The position numbers and the translations under genes are program-made. The notes beneath the pieces were generated by a model that saw only the letters and a list, made by a program, of their open reading frames with translations, had not been told where the DNA came from and ran no database searches. A DNA stretch of 10,201 nt from Lachnospira sp. (GTDB taxonomy: Bacteria > Bacillota > Clostridia > Lachnospirales > Lachnospiraceae), in assembly GCA_017626275.1 (NCBI GenBank), contig JAGAJD010000174.1, positions 1 through 10,201 of the forward strand, in the 5' to 3' direction. Positions 1 to 7,900 of this stretch are shown one piece after another. The first letter of the stretch is position 1; each line of letters begins with the position of its first letter.

Positions 1-1017
1 AACAGCTGGTACGGAAAGGCACATTTGGAAATGTATTTTTGGCATACGGCTTATCTTCCATGTTATGGCCGCTCTGATTTGCTGTGCAAAAGCCTTGACT
101 GGTTTTTAGAACATTTATCGGAAGCTGAAGCTAACGCATCAAAAAACGGATATAAAGGTGCTCGTTGGACAAAAATGGTTGGATATGATGCCATTGACAG
201 TCCTTCTAAGATAGCGCCACTTTTAGTATGGCAGCAGCCACATTTAATTTATATGCTGCATATGGCTTATAAGCGGCTTAAAGATGAAAAATTTTTAGAA
301 AAATACTATCCGCTGATTGAAAAAAGTGCCGAATTTATGGCTGATTTTGCAGTTAAAAATGAAAATGGTTTTTATGAATTACTGTCTCCGCTTATACCCG
401 TACAGGAAAAACATGCGCCGGAAATCACGAAAAATCCTGTATTTGAAGTGGAATACTGGGTTATCGGCCTTAACATGGCATATGAAATGGGACATATTCT
501 GAATAAGAAAGTTCCTGAAAAATGGAAGGAAGTTTCAGAACATATGATACTATCTCCAAAAGAAAACGGATATTACATAGCTCACAGTAATGCGCATGAC
601 ACGTATATAAACTATCACCGTGACCACCCGTCTATGCTTATGGCCTACGGAGTAACAGATTCAGGACGCATGGATAAGCAGGCCATGGAAAAAACACTTA
701 AACTTGTTTTAGAAAATTGGGATGAGGATACTCTTTGGGGCTGGGACTTTGCCGTAATTGCCATGACAGCAGTACGGCTTGGCAAACCTGAACTTGCAAT
801 AGACATTCTGCTTAAAGATACATATAAAAATGTTTATGTAGCAAGCGGTAACAACAGACAGATTTCTCGTGATGATTTGCCACTGTATCTTCCGGGCAAT
901 GGTTCTTTGCTTCTGGCGGCAGCTTTTATGACGGCAGGATACGATGGCTGCAATAAAAAGACTCCGGGATTTCCTGAAAATGGAATGTGGCAGGTGGAGT
1001 ATGAGGACATACTGTAA
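1..1017 (+). CDS. Six-hairpin (alpha/alpha)6-barrel glycosidase-like protein, C-terminal part
   Basis: The reading frame is open from base 1 and ends at a TAA at 1015-1017, so 338 C-terminal residues are visible and the true start lies upstream. Motifs I associate with a poorly characterised (alpha/alpha)6-barrel glycosidase group related to GH65-like and GH95-like enzymes are present: NSWYGKAHLEMYFWH at the left edge, NPVFEVEYWVIGLNMA in the middle, and WGWDFAVIAMTAVRLGKPE followed by LPLYLPGNGSLLLAAAFMTAG near the end. The many conserved Trp, Tyr, His and acidic residues suit a sugar-binding barrel end. No signal peptide can be judged because the N-terminus is missing. The TTG at 25-27 is an internal Leu codon, not a start. 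The substrate cannot be read from the sequence; a plant-polysaccharide oligosaccharide is plausible from the nearby pectinesterase, but that gene is more than 3 kb away on the other strand. I am confident of the fold class, not of the reaction. Confidence 0.7.
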   Translation, partial: NSWYGKAHLEMYFWHTAYLPCYGRSDLLCKSLDWFLEHLSEAEANASKNGYKGARWTKMVGYDAIDSPSKIAPLLVWQQPHLIYMLHMAYKRLKDEKFLEKYYPLIEKSAEFMADFAVKNENGFYELLSPLIPVQEKHAPEITKNPVFEVEYWVIGLNMAYEMGHILNKKVPEKWKEVSEHMILSPKENGYYIAHSNAHDTYINYHRDHPSMLMAYGVTDSGRMDKQAMEKTLKLVLENWDEDTLWGWDFAVIAMTAVRLGKPELAIDILLKDTYKNVYVASGNNRQISRDDLPLYLPGNGSLLLAAAFMTAGYDGCNKKTPGFPENGMWQVEYEDIL

Positions 1018-1050
1018 ACTATTTTTACTTTTGGCAACATAAATAATACT

Positions 1051-1081
1051 AATCCCCACGAGTATCTGTCTCGTGGGGATT
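1051..1081. terminator. 12-bp hairpin between convergent genes
   Basis: Perfect inverted repeat AATCCCCACGAG (1051-1062) and CTCGTGGGGATT (1070-1081) with a 7-nt loop. It lies 33 bp after the glycosidase stop and 28 bp after the stop of the minus-strand gene ending at 1110. On the plus strand no T-run follows (TCCCGACTG). On the minus strand the stem is followed by a moderately T-rich stretch, TAGTATTATTTATG. Position and stem strength suit a shared transcription terminator, though neither strand has a classical U-tract. Confidence 0.7.
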
Positions 1082-1109
1082 CCCGACTGCCTGTATGTAA
1101 AAACCAACC

Positions 1110-2264
1110 TTAATCCTTATATACGGTCTTTGTAACCGCATCTATCAGCACTACATCTTCTATTGTATATTCTATTGCTTGTCCATTTACCTGCTTAGTC
1201 TTTATATACGATACTGTACACTTCCAATATGGACGTACAACATATTCATGATTCTTAACATCGCATATTCCAACAGGAACATAAACAAGCTTCATCTCTG
1301 ATAGAGATCTTGTTACAAATCCGTCATTATAACTGCATTTCGATCTCATCACTTTCATTGCCTCTGATGAGCTGCATATGCGACCCTCTAAATGAGATGA
1401 CTCTATAATATCATAAAGCCCCTCTGCCTGAAAATACTGTATACCGTTCTTTCCCACTGCTGCCGTAACTGTTGAACCCACTGCAAATTCTGAACCTGCA
1501 CTAAATCCTTTATCCGTCAGCGGTGAACCTTCCATATTCATTTCAAAGACAATATAATATACTTCATCATCTTTAGTCCAGGTAATTTCCCGCCTGTTCT
1601 CTTCCTCTGTGCCATATCTTCTATTTAGCCTGTAATAGCGCAGAGTATCGCTTTTTAGCATAATATTTGTCATGTTTTCTGCGTCCATTACATAAACTTC
1701 CGGCGGTTCATCACTAAGCTCAATGCCTAATCCGTCACACAAATCCTTAACCTGCTCAATCGCCTCGCTTCGTGAAAAATCTTCCAGTTCTTCCAGCGGA
1801 AACGCACTTTCTTTGTCCGTCCACAATCCGTATTTATTGGCGTCAATATAACGATTATAGCCTATCTCTTCATTTCTCTTTGTACAGTACATAATCCTAT
1901 AACGCCCATCAATAAATGTACTGTTATCGCTATAAACATATCTGTTCTGATCCGGCTGCTGTTCAGTTTCAACAATACTCTCTCCATGTGCAAACAATTG
2001 TGCATCTTTGTCGGTGAGTTCTTTTGTATACGCCCTGTCTGTTGCAATATACTGCCTCCACGTTCCATTCTCAGGTATAACCGTATTTGTAAAAACACCC
2101 TCATTTAACGGAGTCTGCATATAGTTTATCTGTTCTGTTGATACTTTTGTCGTGTTTTCCTGCACACTGTCCGCATTTTCATCTGAATATACGGAATATC
2201 CGCATATTCCCGCCAAAATTGCTAAGCCAAGCGGAATAATTTTAATTTTTTGCTTCACTCTCAT
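1110..2264 (-). CDS. Unrecognised membrane-anchored extracytoplasmic protein, 384 aa
   Basis: I do not recognise this protein. It starts with a basic MRVKQKIK stretch, then one hydrophobic helix (about residues 9-26), then a long polar region that should lie outside the membrane, rich in acidic residues and Tyr. A Cys sits at residue 21 in LAGIC, but the residue before it is Ile, so a normal lipobox is not met and a single-pass anchor or uncleaved signal is more likely. Residues 163-197 (SRSEAIEQVKDLCDGLG, then EPPEVYVMDAENM) and the C-terminal YVVRPYWKCTVSYIK and VVLIDAVTKTVY resemble the alternating helix-sheet pattern of YycI/PepSY-like envelope proteins, but this is only a shape impression. 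The ATG at 2264 is chosen over the TTG at 2279 because GGGAGG lies 7 nt before it. It follows the DegV gene by 72 bp on the same strand and has its own -10 box, so it may be both cotranscribed and separately expressed. Confidence 0.85.
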   Translation of the reverse strand: MRVKQKIKIIPLGLAILAGICGYSVYSDENADSVQENTTKVSTEQINYMQTPLNEGVFTNTVIPENGTWRQYIATDRAYTKELTDKDAQLFAHGESIVETEQQPDQNRYVYSDNSTFIDGRYRIMYCTKRNEEIGYNRYIDANKYGLWTDKESAFPLEELEDFSRSEAIEQVKDLCDGLGIELSDEPPEVYVMDAENMTNIMLKSDTLRYYRLNRRYGTEEENRREITWTKDDEVYYIVFEMNMEGSPLTDKGFSAGSEFAVGSTVTAAVGKNGIQYFQAEGLYDIIESSHLEGRICSSSEAMKVMRSKCSYNDGFVTRSLSEMKLVYVPVGICDVKNHEYVVRPYWKCTVSYIKTKQVNGQAIEYTIEDVVLIDAVTKTVYKD

Positions 2265-2277
2265 ACAATAACCTCCC
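2265..2277 (-). promoter_or_regulatory. Ribosome binding site fixing the start of the 384-aa gene
   Basis: GGGAGG at 2277-2272 on the minus strand, 7 nt before ATG 2264. The in-frame TTG at 2279 would place this site inside the gene, so ATG 2264 is the supported start. Confidence 0.8.
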
Positions 2278-2305
2278 AAATTAAATTTTTTATTGCTTCT
2301 GTTAT

Positions 2306-2311
2306 ATTATA
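2306..2311 (-). promoter_or_regulatory. Candidate -10 box for the 384-aa gene
   Basis: A perfect TATAAT is read on the minus strand from 2311 to 2306, in the 72-bp gap after the DegV stop. It predicts a transcript start near 2299 and a leader of about 35 nt. No convincing -35 hexamer lies 16-18 bp upstream (the nearest TTGACA-like string, TAGACA, is 22 bp away), so the site is tentative in this AT-rich DNA. Confidence 0.4.
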
Positions 2312-2336
2312 CGAAAATGATAAGCAAAAAGTTTGT

Positions 2337-3209
2337 CTATTCCACTTTTGTAAGACATCCTATCCCTAACCCGTTTGGTCCAATATGACAGCATAAGCCT
2401 AATGAAAGGTCATCACATAATATATCCATTCCCGGAAATGCCTCCCTGATTTCTTCAAGCCAGCTTTCCGTATCCTCCTTTGACGAACTTGAAGCTGCCA
2501 CTATATGAAGCTTTCCCTGTTCATAGGCCGTTTTAAATCTCGTATCAAGCTCCTGCCTCATCGCTTCAATCATGGCTTTTCTCATTTTTACTCTTCCACG
2601 GCACTTTTGATGCATATCAAGCGTCCCAACATCGAATTTTAATACAGGCTTAATATTTAAAATATTTCCGATTGCCGCCACCGTAGGCTTAACTCTTCCT
2701 CCTCTTTTAAGAAATTCAAGAGTGTCAACACCGACATAAATTACCATTTGTTCCCTGTAAGCTTCCAGCTTATCCTTTATTTCCTGTGCCGAATATCCTT
2801 TTTCAACCAGCTCAAGCGCATCAAGAATCGTGCTGTGAAGCGGTGTAGAAACACGTCCGTTATCAACAACAAACACTCTGCCCTCATAAGGCTCATCTGC
2901 CGCCATAGCGCCTGCTGTCATGCATGAGCCGCTAAGTCCGCTGCTGATTGGAATATAGAGAATCTGCTCAAACTCCTCCAAAGCACTGTCCCACAGCTCT
3001 TTTACACTTTCGAGCGTTGGCTGTGATGTTGTAACCTTTGCTCCCGAAACTAATTTTTCAAAAAACATCTCTCTGGTCAAATCTAAATCTTCATAATAAC
3101 ATACATCATCAAAATAAAAAGGCATTGGAAGCACCTTTATTCCAAGCTTTTGCGCCTCCTGCTGTGAAATTCCACTATGACTGTCCGTAACAATTCCTAC
3201 TCTTTTCAT
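2337..3209 (-). CDS. DegV family fatty-acid-binding protein
   Basis: A 290-aa protein of the usual DegV length. DegV proteins bind a single fatty acid; in Firmicutes FakB members present it to the kinase FakA for phosphorylation and entry into phospholipid synthesis. Family signatures are in order: GIVTDSHSGIS at the N-terminus (residues 5-15), TTSQPT (60-65), PISSGLSGS (87-95), VDTLEFLKRGGRV (161-173), LNIKPVL (184-190) and HIGPNGLG (275-282). The TSQP and SSGLSG serines and His275 are the positions expected to hold the fatty-acid carboxylate. No signal peptide or membrane helix, so cytoplasmic. The start is ATG 3209, preceded by AGAGGAG; a longer frame reaching 3332 runs through AT-rich promoter DNA and is rejected. 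No fakA-like kinase gene is in the window. Genomes of this group carry several DegV paralogues, so which fatty acid this one prefers cannot be told. Confidence 0.95.
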   Translation of the reverse strand: MKRVGIVTDSHSGISQQEAQKLGIKVLPMPFYFDDVCYYEDLDLTREMFFEKLVSGAKVTTSQPTLESVKELWDSALEEFEQILYIPISSGLSGSCMTAGAMAADEPYEGRVFVVDNGRVSTPLHSTILDALELVEKGYSAQEIKDKLEAYREQMVIYVGVDTLEFLKRGGRVKPTVAAIGNILNIKPVLKFDVGTLDMHQKCRGRVKMRKAMIEAMRQELDTRFKTAYEQGKLHIVAASSSSKEDTESWLEEIREAFPGMDILCDDLSLGLCCHIGPNGLGIGCLTKVE

Positions 3210-3224
3210 CGAAAAATCTCCTCT
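3210..3224 (-). promoter_or_regulatory. Ribosome binding site fixing the DegV start
   Basis: AGAGGAG on the minus strand followed by an 8-nt spacer (ATTTTTCG) and ATG 3209. The extra 41 residues of the longer frame are not DegV-like and have no comparable site. Confidence 0.85.
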
Positions 3225-3243
3225 AATATATTGAATTACGGCT

Positions 3244-3252
3244 ATTATAACA
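3244..3252 (-). promoter_or_regulatory. Extended -10 promoter for the DegV gene
   Basis: TGTTATAAT is read on the minus strand from 3252 to 3244: a perfect -10 hexamer with the TGn extension, which can substitute for a weak -35. No good -35 is seen 16-18 bp upstream. It predicts a start near 3237 and a 28-nt leader carrying the ribosome site. Confidence 0.6.
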
Positions 3253-3294
3253 CTTTTTTTATTATAAAAGTATAAATAATTTTTAAAAAATATA

Positions 3295-3323
3295 TTGCAA
3301 ATCAAAGTATTTTGATGTATTAT
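3295..3323 (+). promoter_or_regulatory. Promoter for the PAQR gene
   Basis: TTGCAA (3295-3300), a 17-bp spacer, then TATTAT (3318-3323): a reasonable vegetative promoter (4 of 6 and 5 of 6 matches to consensus). The predicted start near 3330 gives a leader of about 138 nt before ATG 3468, rather long for a housekeeping gene. The spacer is largely an inverted repeat (3301-3316), listed separately. Confidence 0.5.
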
Positions 3324-3327
3324 ACAT
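3301..3327. repeat. Two adjoining small inverted repeats inside a promoter
   Basis: ATCAAA-gtat-TTTGAT occupies 3301-3316, that is, between the -35 and -10 of the proposed PAQR promoter. A second one, ATGTAT-t-ATACAT, occupies 3315-3327 and covers the -10. Such placement is typical of repressor operators. The arms are only 6 bp and the DNA is AT-rich, so chance is a real alternative. Confidence 0.35.
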
Positions 3328-3456
3328 AGCATAATAACACATAGTTTTTAAAACCACATGTAATAATAAATATAACCACTAAATATATTATTAACATGCC
3401 ACATTTAAAAAGCATTGCTGCAACGTGTTTTTTATTGCTTGATTATGCGGCGGAAA

Positions 3457-3467
3457 GAGAGGATATT
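3457..3467 (+). promoter_or_regulatory. Ribosome binding site fixing the PAQR gene start
   Basis: AGAGAGG followed closely by ATATT and ATG 3468. The alternative ATG at 3396 is preceded only by an AT stretch. Confidence 0.7.
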
Positions 3468-4136
3468 ATGAAACATTTTAAAGTAAAAGACCCCGGAAGT
3501 GCAATTACACATTTTATCGGTATGCTCATGGCTGTATTTGCCGCAACACCACTTATCATAAAGGCTCTGCATGCACCTGATATGATTCATGTTGTATCTT
3601 TGACTATATTTATTGTCAGCATGATTCTATTATACGCCGCAAGCACAACCTACCATACTTTTAATTTATCGGAACACACTAATAAGATTTTGAAGAAGCT
3701 TGATCACTGCATGATTTTTGTTATGATAGCAGGCTCTTACACACCAATCTGCCTTATCGTTCTTCACGGAACTGTCGGATTTGCATTGCTCGCTATCGTA
3801 TGGAGTATTGCTGTTCTAGGTATTATTTTTAAGCTGTGCTGGGTGACATGCCCGAAATGGATTTCTTCAATGCTGTATATAGCTATGGGCTGGGTATGTG
3901 TTCTGGCATTTACACAGATATTAAATTCCCTGCCAACAGCCGCATTTAACTGGCTGCTTGCAGGTGGTATTATTTATACTGTCGGTGGCATTATATATGC
4001 ATTAAAGCTTCCGATATTTAACTCACATCACAAATATTTTGGTTCTCATGAGATTTTTCATCTTTTTGTTATGGCAGGCAGCATATGCCACTTTATCATG
4101 ATGTTCCAGTATATTACCGTATATCCTATTTCATAG
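3468..4136 (+). CDS. trhA: Hemolysin III / PAQR family seven-helix membrane protein
   Basis: A 222-aa integral membrane protein with about seven hydrophobic helices, the normal size of the bacterial PAQR (YqfA/TrhA/HlyIII) family. The family metal site is complete: S59 and H63 in AASTTYH, D79 in KKLDH, and H194 and H198 in HEIFH. Other signatures are IAGSYTPICL after the Asp and LFVMAGSICHF at the end. Bacterial members are linked to membrane-energy and fatty-acid-composition homeostasis; the hemolysin name comes from a Bacillus cereus relative and haemolysis should not be assumed here. The start is ATG 3468, with GAGAGG just before it and the usual short N-terminal tail (MKHFKVKDPGSAITH). 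An in-frame ATG at 3396 lacks a ribosome site and would add 24 non-family residues. It is divergent from the DegV gene, another membrane-lipid protein, which may or may not reflect shared control. It ends before a strong terminator. Confidence 0.95.
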   Translation: MKHFKVKDPGSAITHFIGMLMAVFAATPLIIKALHAPDMIHVVSLTIFIVSMILLYAASTTYHTFNLSEHTNKILKKLDHCMIFVMIAGSYTPICLIVLHGTVGFALLAIVWSIAVLGIIFKLCWVTCPKWISSMLYIAMGWVCVLAFTQILNSLPTAAFNWLLAGGIIYTVGGIIYALKLPIFNSHHKYFGSHEIFHLFVMAGSICHFIMMFQYITVYPIS

Positions 4137-4182
4137 ACTTAAGTTTTTTCTAAAATATGTTATTTCATACCAATCATAACAA

Positions 4183-4224
4183 AATGCCGACGGTTGCTTT
4201 ATTACTAAAACAACCGTCGGCATT
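4183..4224. terminator. Shared terminator between convergent genes
   Basis: Perfect 14-bp stem AATGCCGACGGTTG (4183-4196) and CAACCGTCGGCATT (4211-4224) with a 14-nt loop. It lies 47 bp after the PAQR stop and 26 bp after the pectinesterase stop. On the minus strand the stem is followed by TTTTG, on the plus strand by ATTATAAAAC, so both U-tracts are short; the position argues for bidirectional use. Confidence 0.85.
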
Positions 4225-4249
4225 ATTATAAAACTATTTTCTTTACAAT

Positions 4250-4972
4250 TTACTTCTGTAAGATACCTGTAGTCCAATCAAATGTATAAACTTTTCCAGC
4301 AATAGTAGTTGTTCCCTTAGCCATTGCGCCTGTTATCATATCGAAGTAGTAATTTCCGTCTGCACTCCAGCCCTTAATCATGCGTCCGTTCTCATCGTAA
4401 CGTACCCACTTACCTGTTCCGTCAGGTCTGTCTGCATACTGTCCTGCATATGATTCCTGATATACGTCTTTTGATACAGCTTTCTTACCGCCATCAATTG
4501 CGTCTAACCAGTACCAGCCGTCTGTTGCAGGATCATAGATTTCCTTACCACGACCTTGCGTTCCCTGCTTGATACCGTTCTCATACCAGAATTCTTTTCC
4601 GTTGTCGTTAACAAATTCTAAGTCTAAGATAACTCCTGTAACGTCATTGAAACGATATTCTGTTCCATCGATATTTACAACACCCTTAGCCATTGCACCT
4701 GTGATTGGGTCAAAATAATACTTTCCGTTTTCATTTGTATCCCAGCCCTTAATCATATGGCCATCTTTATCGTAACGTACCCATTTACTTGTACCGTCCT
4801 CATATTCCTGATATACGTCCTTAGCTTTTGCTACTGCACCGCCCTGTACTGAATCTAACCAGTACCATGCATCTGTCTTAGGGTCATAAATTTCCTTACC
4901 GCGACCTTCTGTTCCCTGCTTTACGCCATCTTCATACCAGAACTTAACGCCGTTTTCTTCGTAGAAACCATT
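4250..4972 (-). repeat. Two tandem cell-wall-binding modules of the pectinesterase
   Basis: Residues 1136-1253 (4619-4972) and 1254-1375 (4250-4618) align along their whole length: FWYEDGVKQGTEGRGKEIYD versus FWYENGIKQGTQGRGKEIYD, then WYWLD, KDVYQE, KWVRYD, MIKGW, YYFD and ITGAMAKG in both. The second copy carries about 8 extra residues after KDVYQE and lacks two near YYFD. The Trp/Tyr/Gly pattern is that of CW_binding (choline-binding-like) repeats that tether Firmicute surface proteins to wall polymers. The ligand is unknown. Confidence 0.85.
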
Positions 4973-7900
4973 CTTCTTCTCTTCCGGTTTCTCTTCCGGT
5001 TTCTCTTCCGGCTTCTCTTCCTGCTTCTTCTCAAGTGCTGCTACTGCATCATTAAGCGTCTTTGTAAGCGTATCTACATCTGCCTGTGTTGCTGCTTCCT
5101 TATCTACGCTCTTTGCTGCTGCCAAAGCCTTCTCTACTGCTGTGAAATCCTTGTAATCTGCTGCATTAAGCTTTTCTGCTGCTGCTACTGCCTTGTCAAG
5201 TGCTGTAAAATCTACCGGCTTAACAACTCCTGTTGATTCTTCTAAGTAGATTGCATATACCATTGGCTTTGAACCATCAGCATAATAGTAATATGTTGTT
5301 CCCTCATTCATCTCAAATTCAAGCTTATTAGGAATTTCAGCTGCTGTGCTATCTGACACTACTGAATTTCCATCTGCTGAAACTTCGATGAAGTGGTAAG
5401 TCTTTATTGTTGCCTTGCTGATAAATGTTATCTTGCTGTTCTTCTGTGCAGTAATCTTAAATGCTGCACCTGAAGTAGGAATCTGACCACCCTTCGGGCT
5501 TGCTCCGGTTGTACCCTGTACAAAGTAAGGATATGTTATTCCGTCCAGCGTAAGCGGTTCTAAATAGCTCGGCTCATTTATCGGCATATCCTCTAATACA
5601 GTGATTGTTGCAAGTCCGCTTGTTCCATAAGTTTCTGTTGTAACAAGTCCCTTTGAAAGATCAATAGATTCCTTGCCTTCTTCTGTCTGCTCGCCTTTTT
5701 TCTCAAGTGCTGCTACTGCATCATTGATATCCTTTGCAAGCTTATCAATATTATCCTGTGTTGCTGTTGCCTTATCTAATTTCTTAGCTGCTGCCAAAGC
5801 TGCCTCTACTGCTGCAAAATCCTTATAATCTTCTGCATTAAGTGCTTCTGCTTTTCTAACTGCACTGTCAAGAACTGTAAAGTCTACTCCATAGTAGTAT
5901 AAAGGCATCCAGTCATCAAAATAATCCTCAACAGATACGGCCTTAGCCTGTGCTTCTGTAAGCATTGTCACACCTGCTGCACGCTTTGAAGTATCTACTG
6001 CTGTTCCGTCAGCTAAATGTGTATTATACTCAGAATAATTTGCCATTGCAGGTGTTACATTACTCATAGTTGCAAAAGCTGCCTCATGAATCATTGTTGC
6101 AGATTCTACTTCTGTATTTAAGAACATACACTTTGTACCTGCACCCCATGGACGTCCAAAGTATATTCTCTTAGTACCTGCCTTAATTCCTGCATATGAA
6201 GTATTTACTACCTTACAATTGTTGAAAAGATAGCCGTGAGCACCTGCTTCCTTTGAAGCTGTAATATATCCTCCGTCTCCTACCTTATCACTGTAACCGT
6301 AAATGCTTAATGTACAACTGTCAAATACAGGATTACCGCTTCCGCAGATAAAATCTGTTGTACCTTCAATGATACAATCCTTAAAGTAAATGCTCTCATT
6401 TCCACTTCCTGTATAAAGTGTATCCTGGCTGCTTAAGAACTGGCAGTTCTTATACTCAACATTGTCTGCCTGAATATACATTGCACATGCTCTTTCCTTA
6501 TTCTTATTAAGCTGTACATTTGTTTCCTTATTAGAACGGTCATCTTTATTTACATCAATAGCCTTGCCTATTCCGTCTGCGATTTCTTCATCTGTCATAT
6601 AACGGTTGAATGAGCTTTCATAAATTACATTTTCAGAACGGAAGCCTGTTGCAGTTGGCTCAAGGTCTACTGTTGTTCCCCAGTTCTTATTTACCATTGT
6701 CGTTGTATACTTATCCACTGCATACTTTAAAGTATACTCCCACTTATTTTCAGGATTTACACTGTAATAAGAGTATCCTATTCCGTAATACCAGCTTACA
6801 GTCGGTGTAACACCTTCTGCCGGAAGAATAGTAACATTAGGTGTCTTAATTACAACCTGCTCACGGTAAAGTGAATCTGTAAGCTTAATTGTAACTCTCT
6901 CACCGTTTTCTCTCTTCATTCTTGTAATAGCGTCAACAGCTTCCTGAATAGTCCCGTATTCCTGACCCTTACCTGCTGTTACTTCTGCCTTATAAGGTAC
7001 TTCTGAAGTAACCTCAGGTCCTTCAAGGAAAATAACATTTGTTACGTCAGCATCCTTTACACTTACATGGTCAAATACGGTATAACCTTCAACCTCAGCA
7101 GATGTCTCATATTCACCTGCACGAAGCTTAGCAGTATAACCATCCTTAGTTGCATCAAATGTATATGTATAGCCCTCTTCATTCATGTTAGTGAATGTTA
7201 CCTTAGAAACTGCAGGTGAAGACTTGTCAGAAGCATAAAATGTTCCTGATACTGTATATACAGCCTTTGCTGTCGCTGCAACATCAACAGTTGATGCTCC
7301 TGCCTTTGCATTAATTACCTGTGTTACCTCATAATCATTTGCATTAACAAGCTTACAGCTATAATTTACATCAGGTGTAATAACTGCCTTCATTGTGTAT
7401 GAACCGTCTGCTGTCTTAGTAAGCTCAGCCTTCTGCTCCATTAACATATCATCTTCCGGAACCAGAACAAGTTCAAGATCACCCTTTAATGCACTGTCAG
7501 GAACTCCTGTAAATGTACCTGTTACTGTTGCAACTTCTGCTTCAACAACTGAAAAATCTGCTGATGCATCTGCTTCATTGCCTGTCAGTGTAAGCTGATT
7601 TGCGTTATCTGTATTATCAAGCTTAAATCCTGTCTTTGCAACTGCTGCTACATAAGAAGAATTTCCCTCAACTCTCTTTAATACTGTTGAATACTTTCCT
7701 TCTGCGTCAACCTTTGCTGTTGTTACCTCTCCCGTATCTTTATTTTTAAATACAATAGTATCTATACCGTTTTCAGCAGCACCTTTAATTGTTCCTGTCA
7801 CTGCTACACGGTTAATAGGATTATATTCTGTGAGTGTAATCTTTGTTACTTTAACATCACCATGTGAATAAATTGCAATGTACTTCTTACCATTTATAAC

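Noticed and set aside
1051..1081. Hairpin as the end of an insertion sequence
   Set aside because: No transposase, target duplication or second copy is in the window; it lies between two convergent stops and fits a terminator.
709..1107. Minus-strand frame of 132 codons antisense to the glycosidase
   Set aside because: It overlaps a well-supported gene, has no family features and no ribosome site; it is a shadow frame.
2196..2210. Lipoprotein signal in the 384-aa protein (LAGIC)
   Set aside because: The residue before Cys is Ile rather than Gly, Ala or Ser, so a standard lipobox is not satisfied.
3210..3332. N-terminal extension of the DegV frame by 41 residues
   Set aside because: The extension crosses the promoter region, is not DegV-like, and the ATG at 3209 has a good AGAGGAG site.
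3396..3467. Earlier ATG for the PAQR gene
   Set aside because: No ribosome site before it, and family members begin near MKHFKVKDPGSAITH.
6610..6810. Short plus-strand frame inside the pectinesterase gene, like those at 7395-7598 and 8058-8306
   Set aside because: They are antisense shadows of a continuous 1375-aa gene with clear domains.
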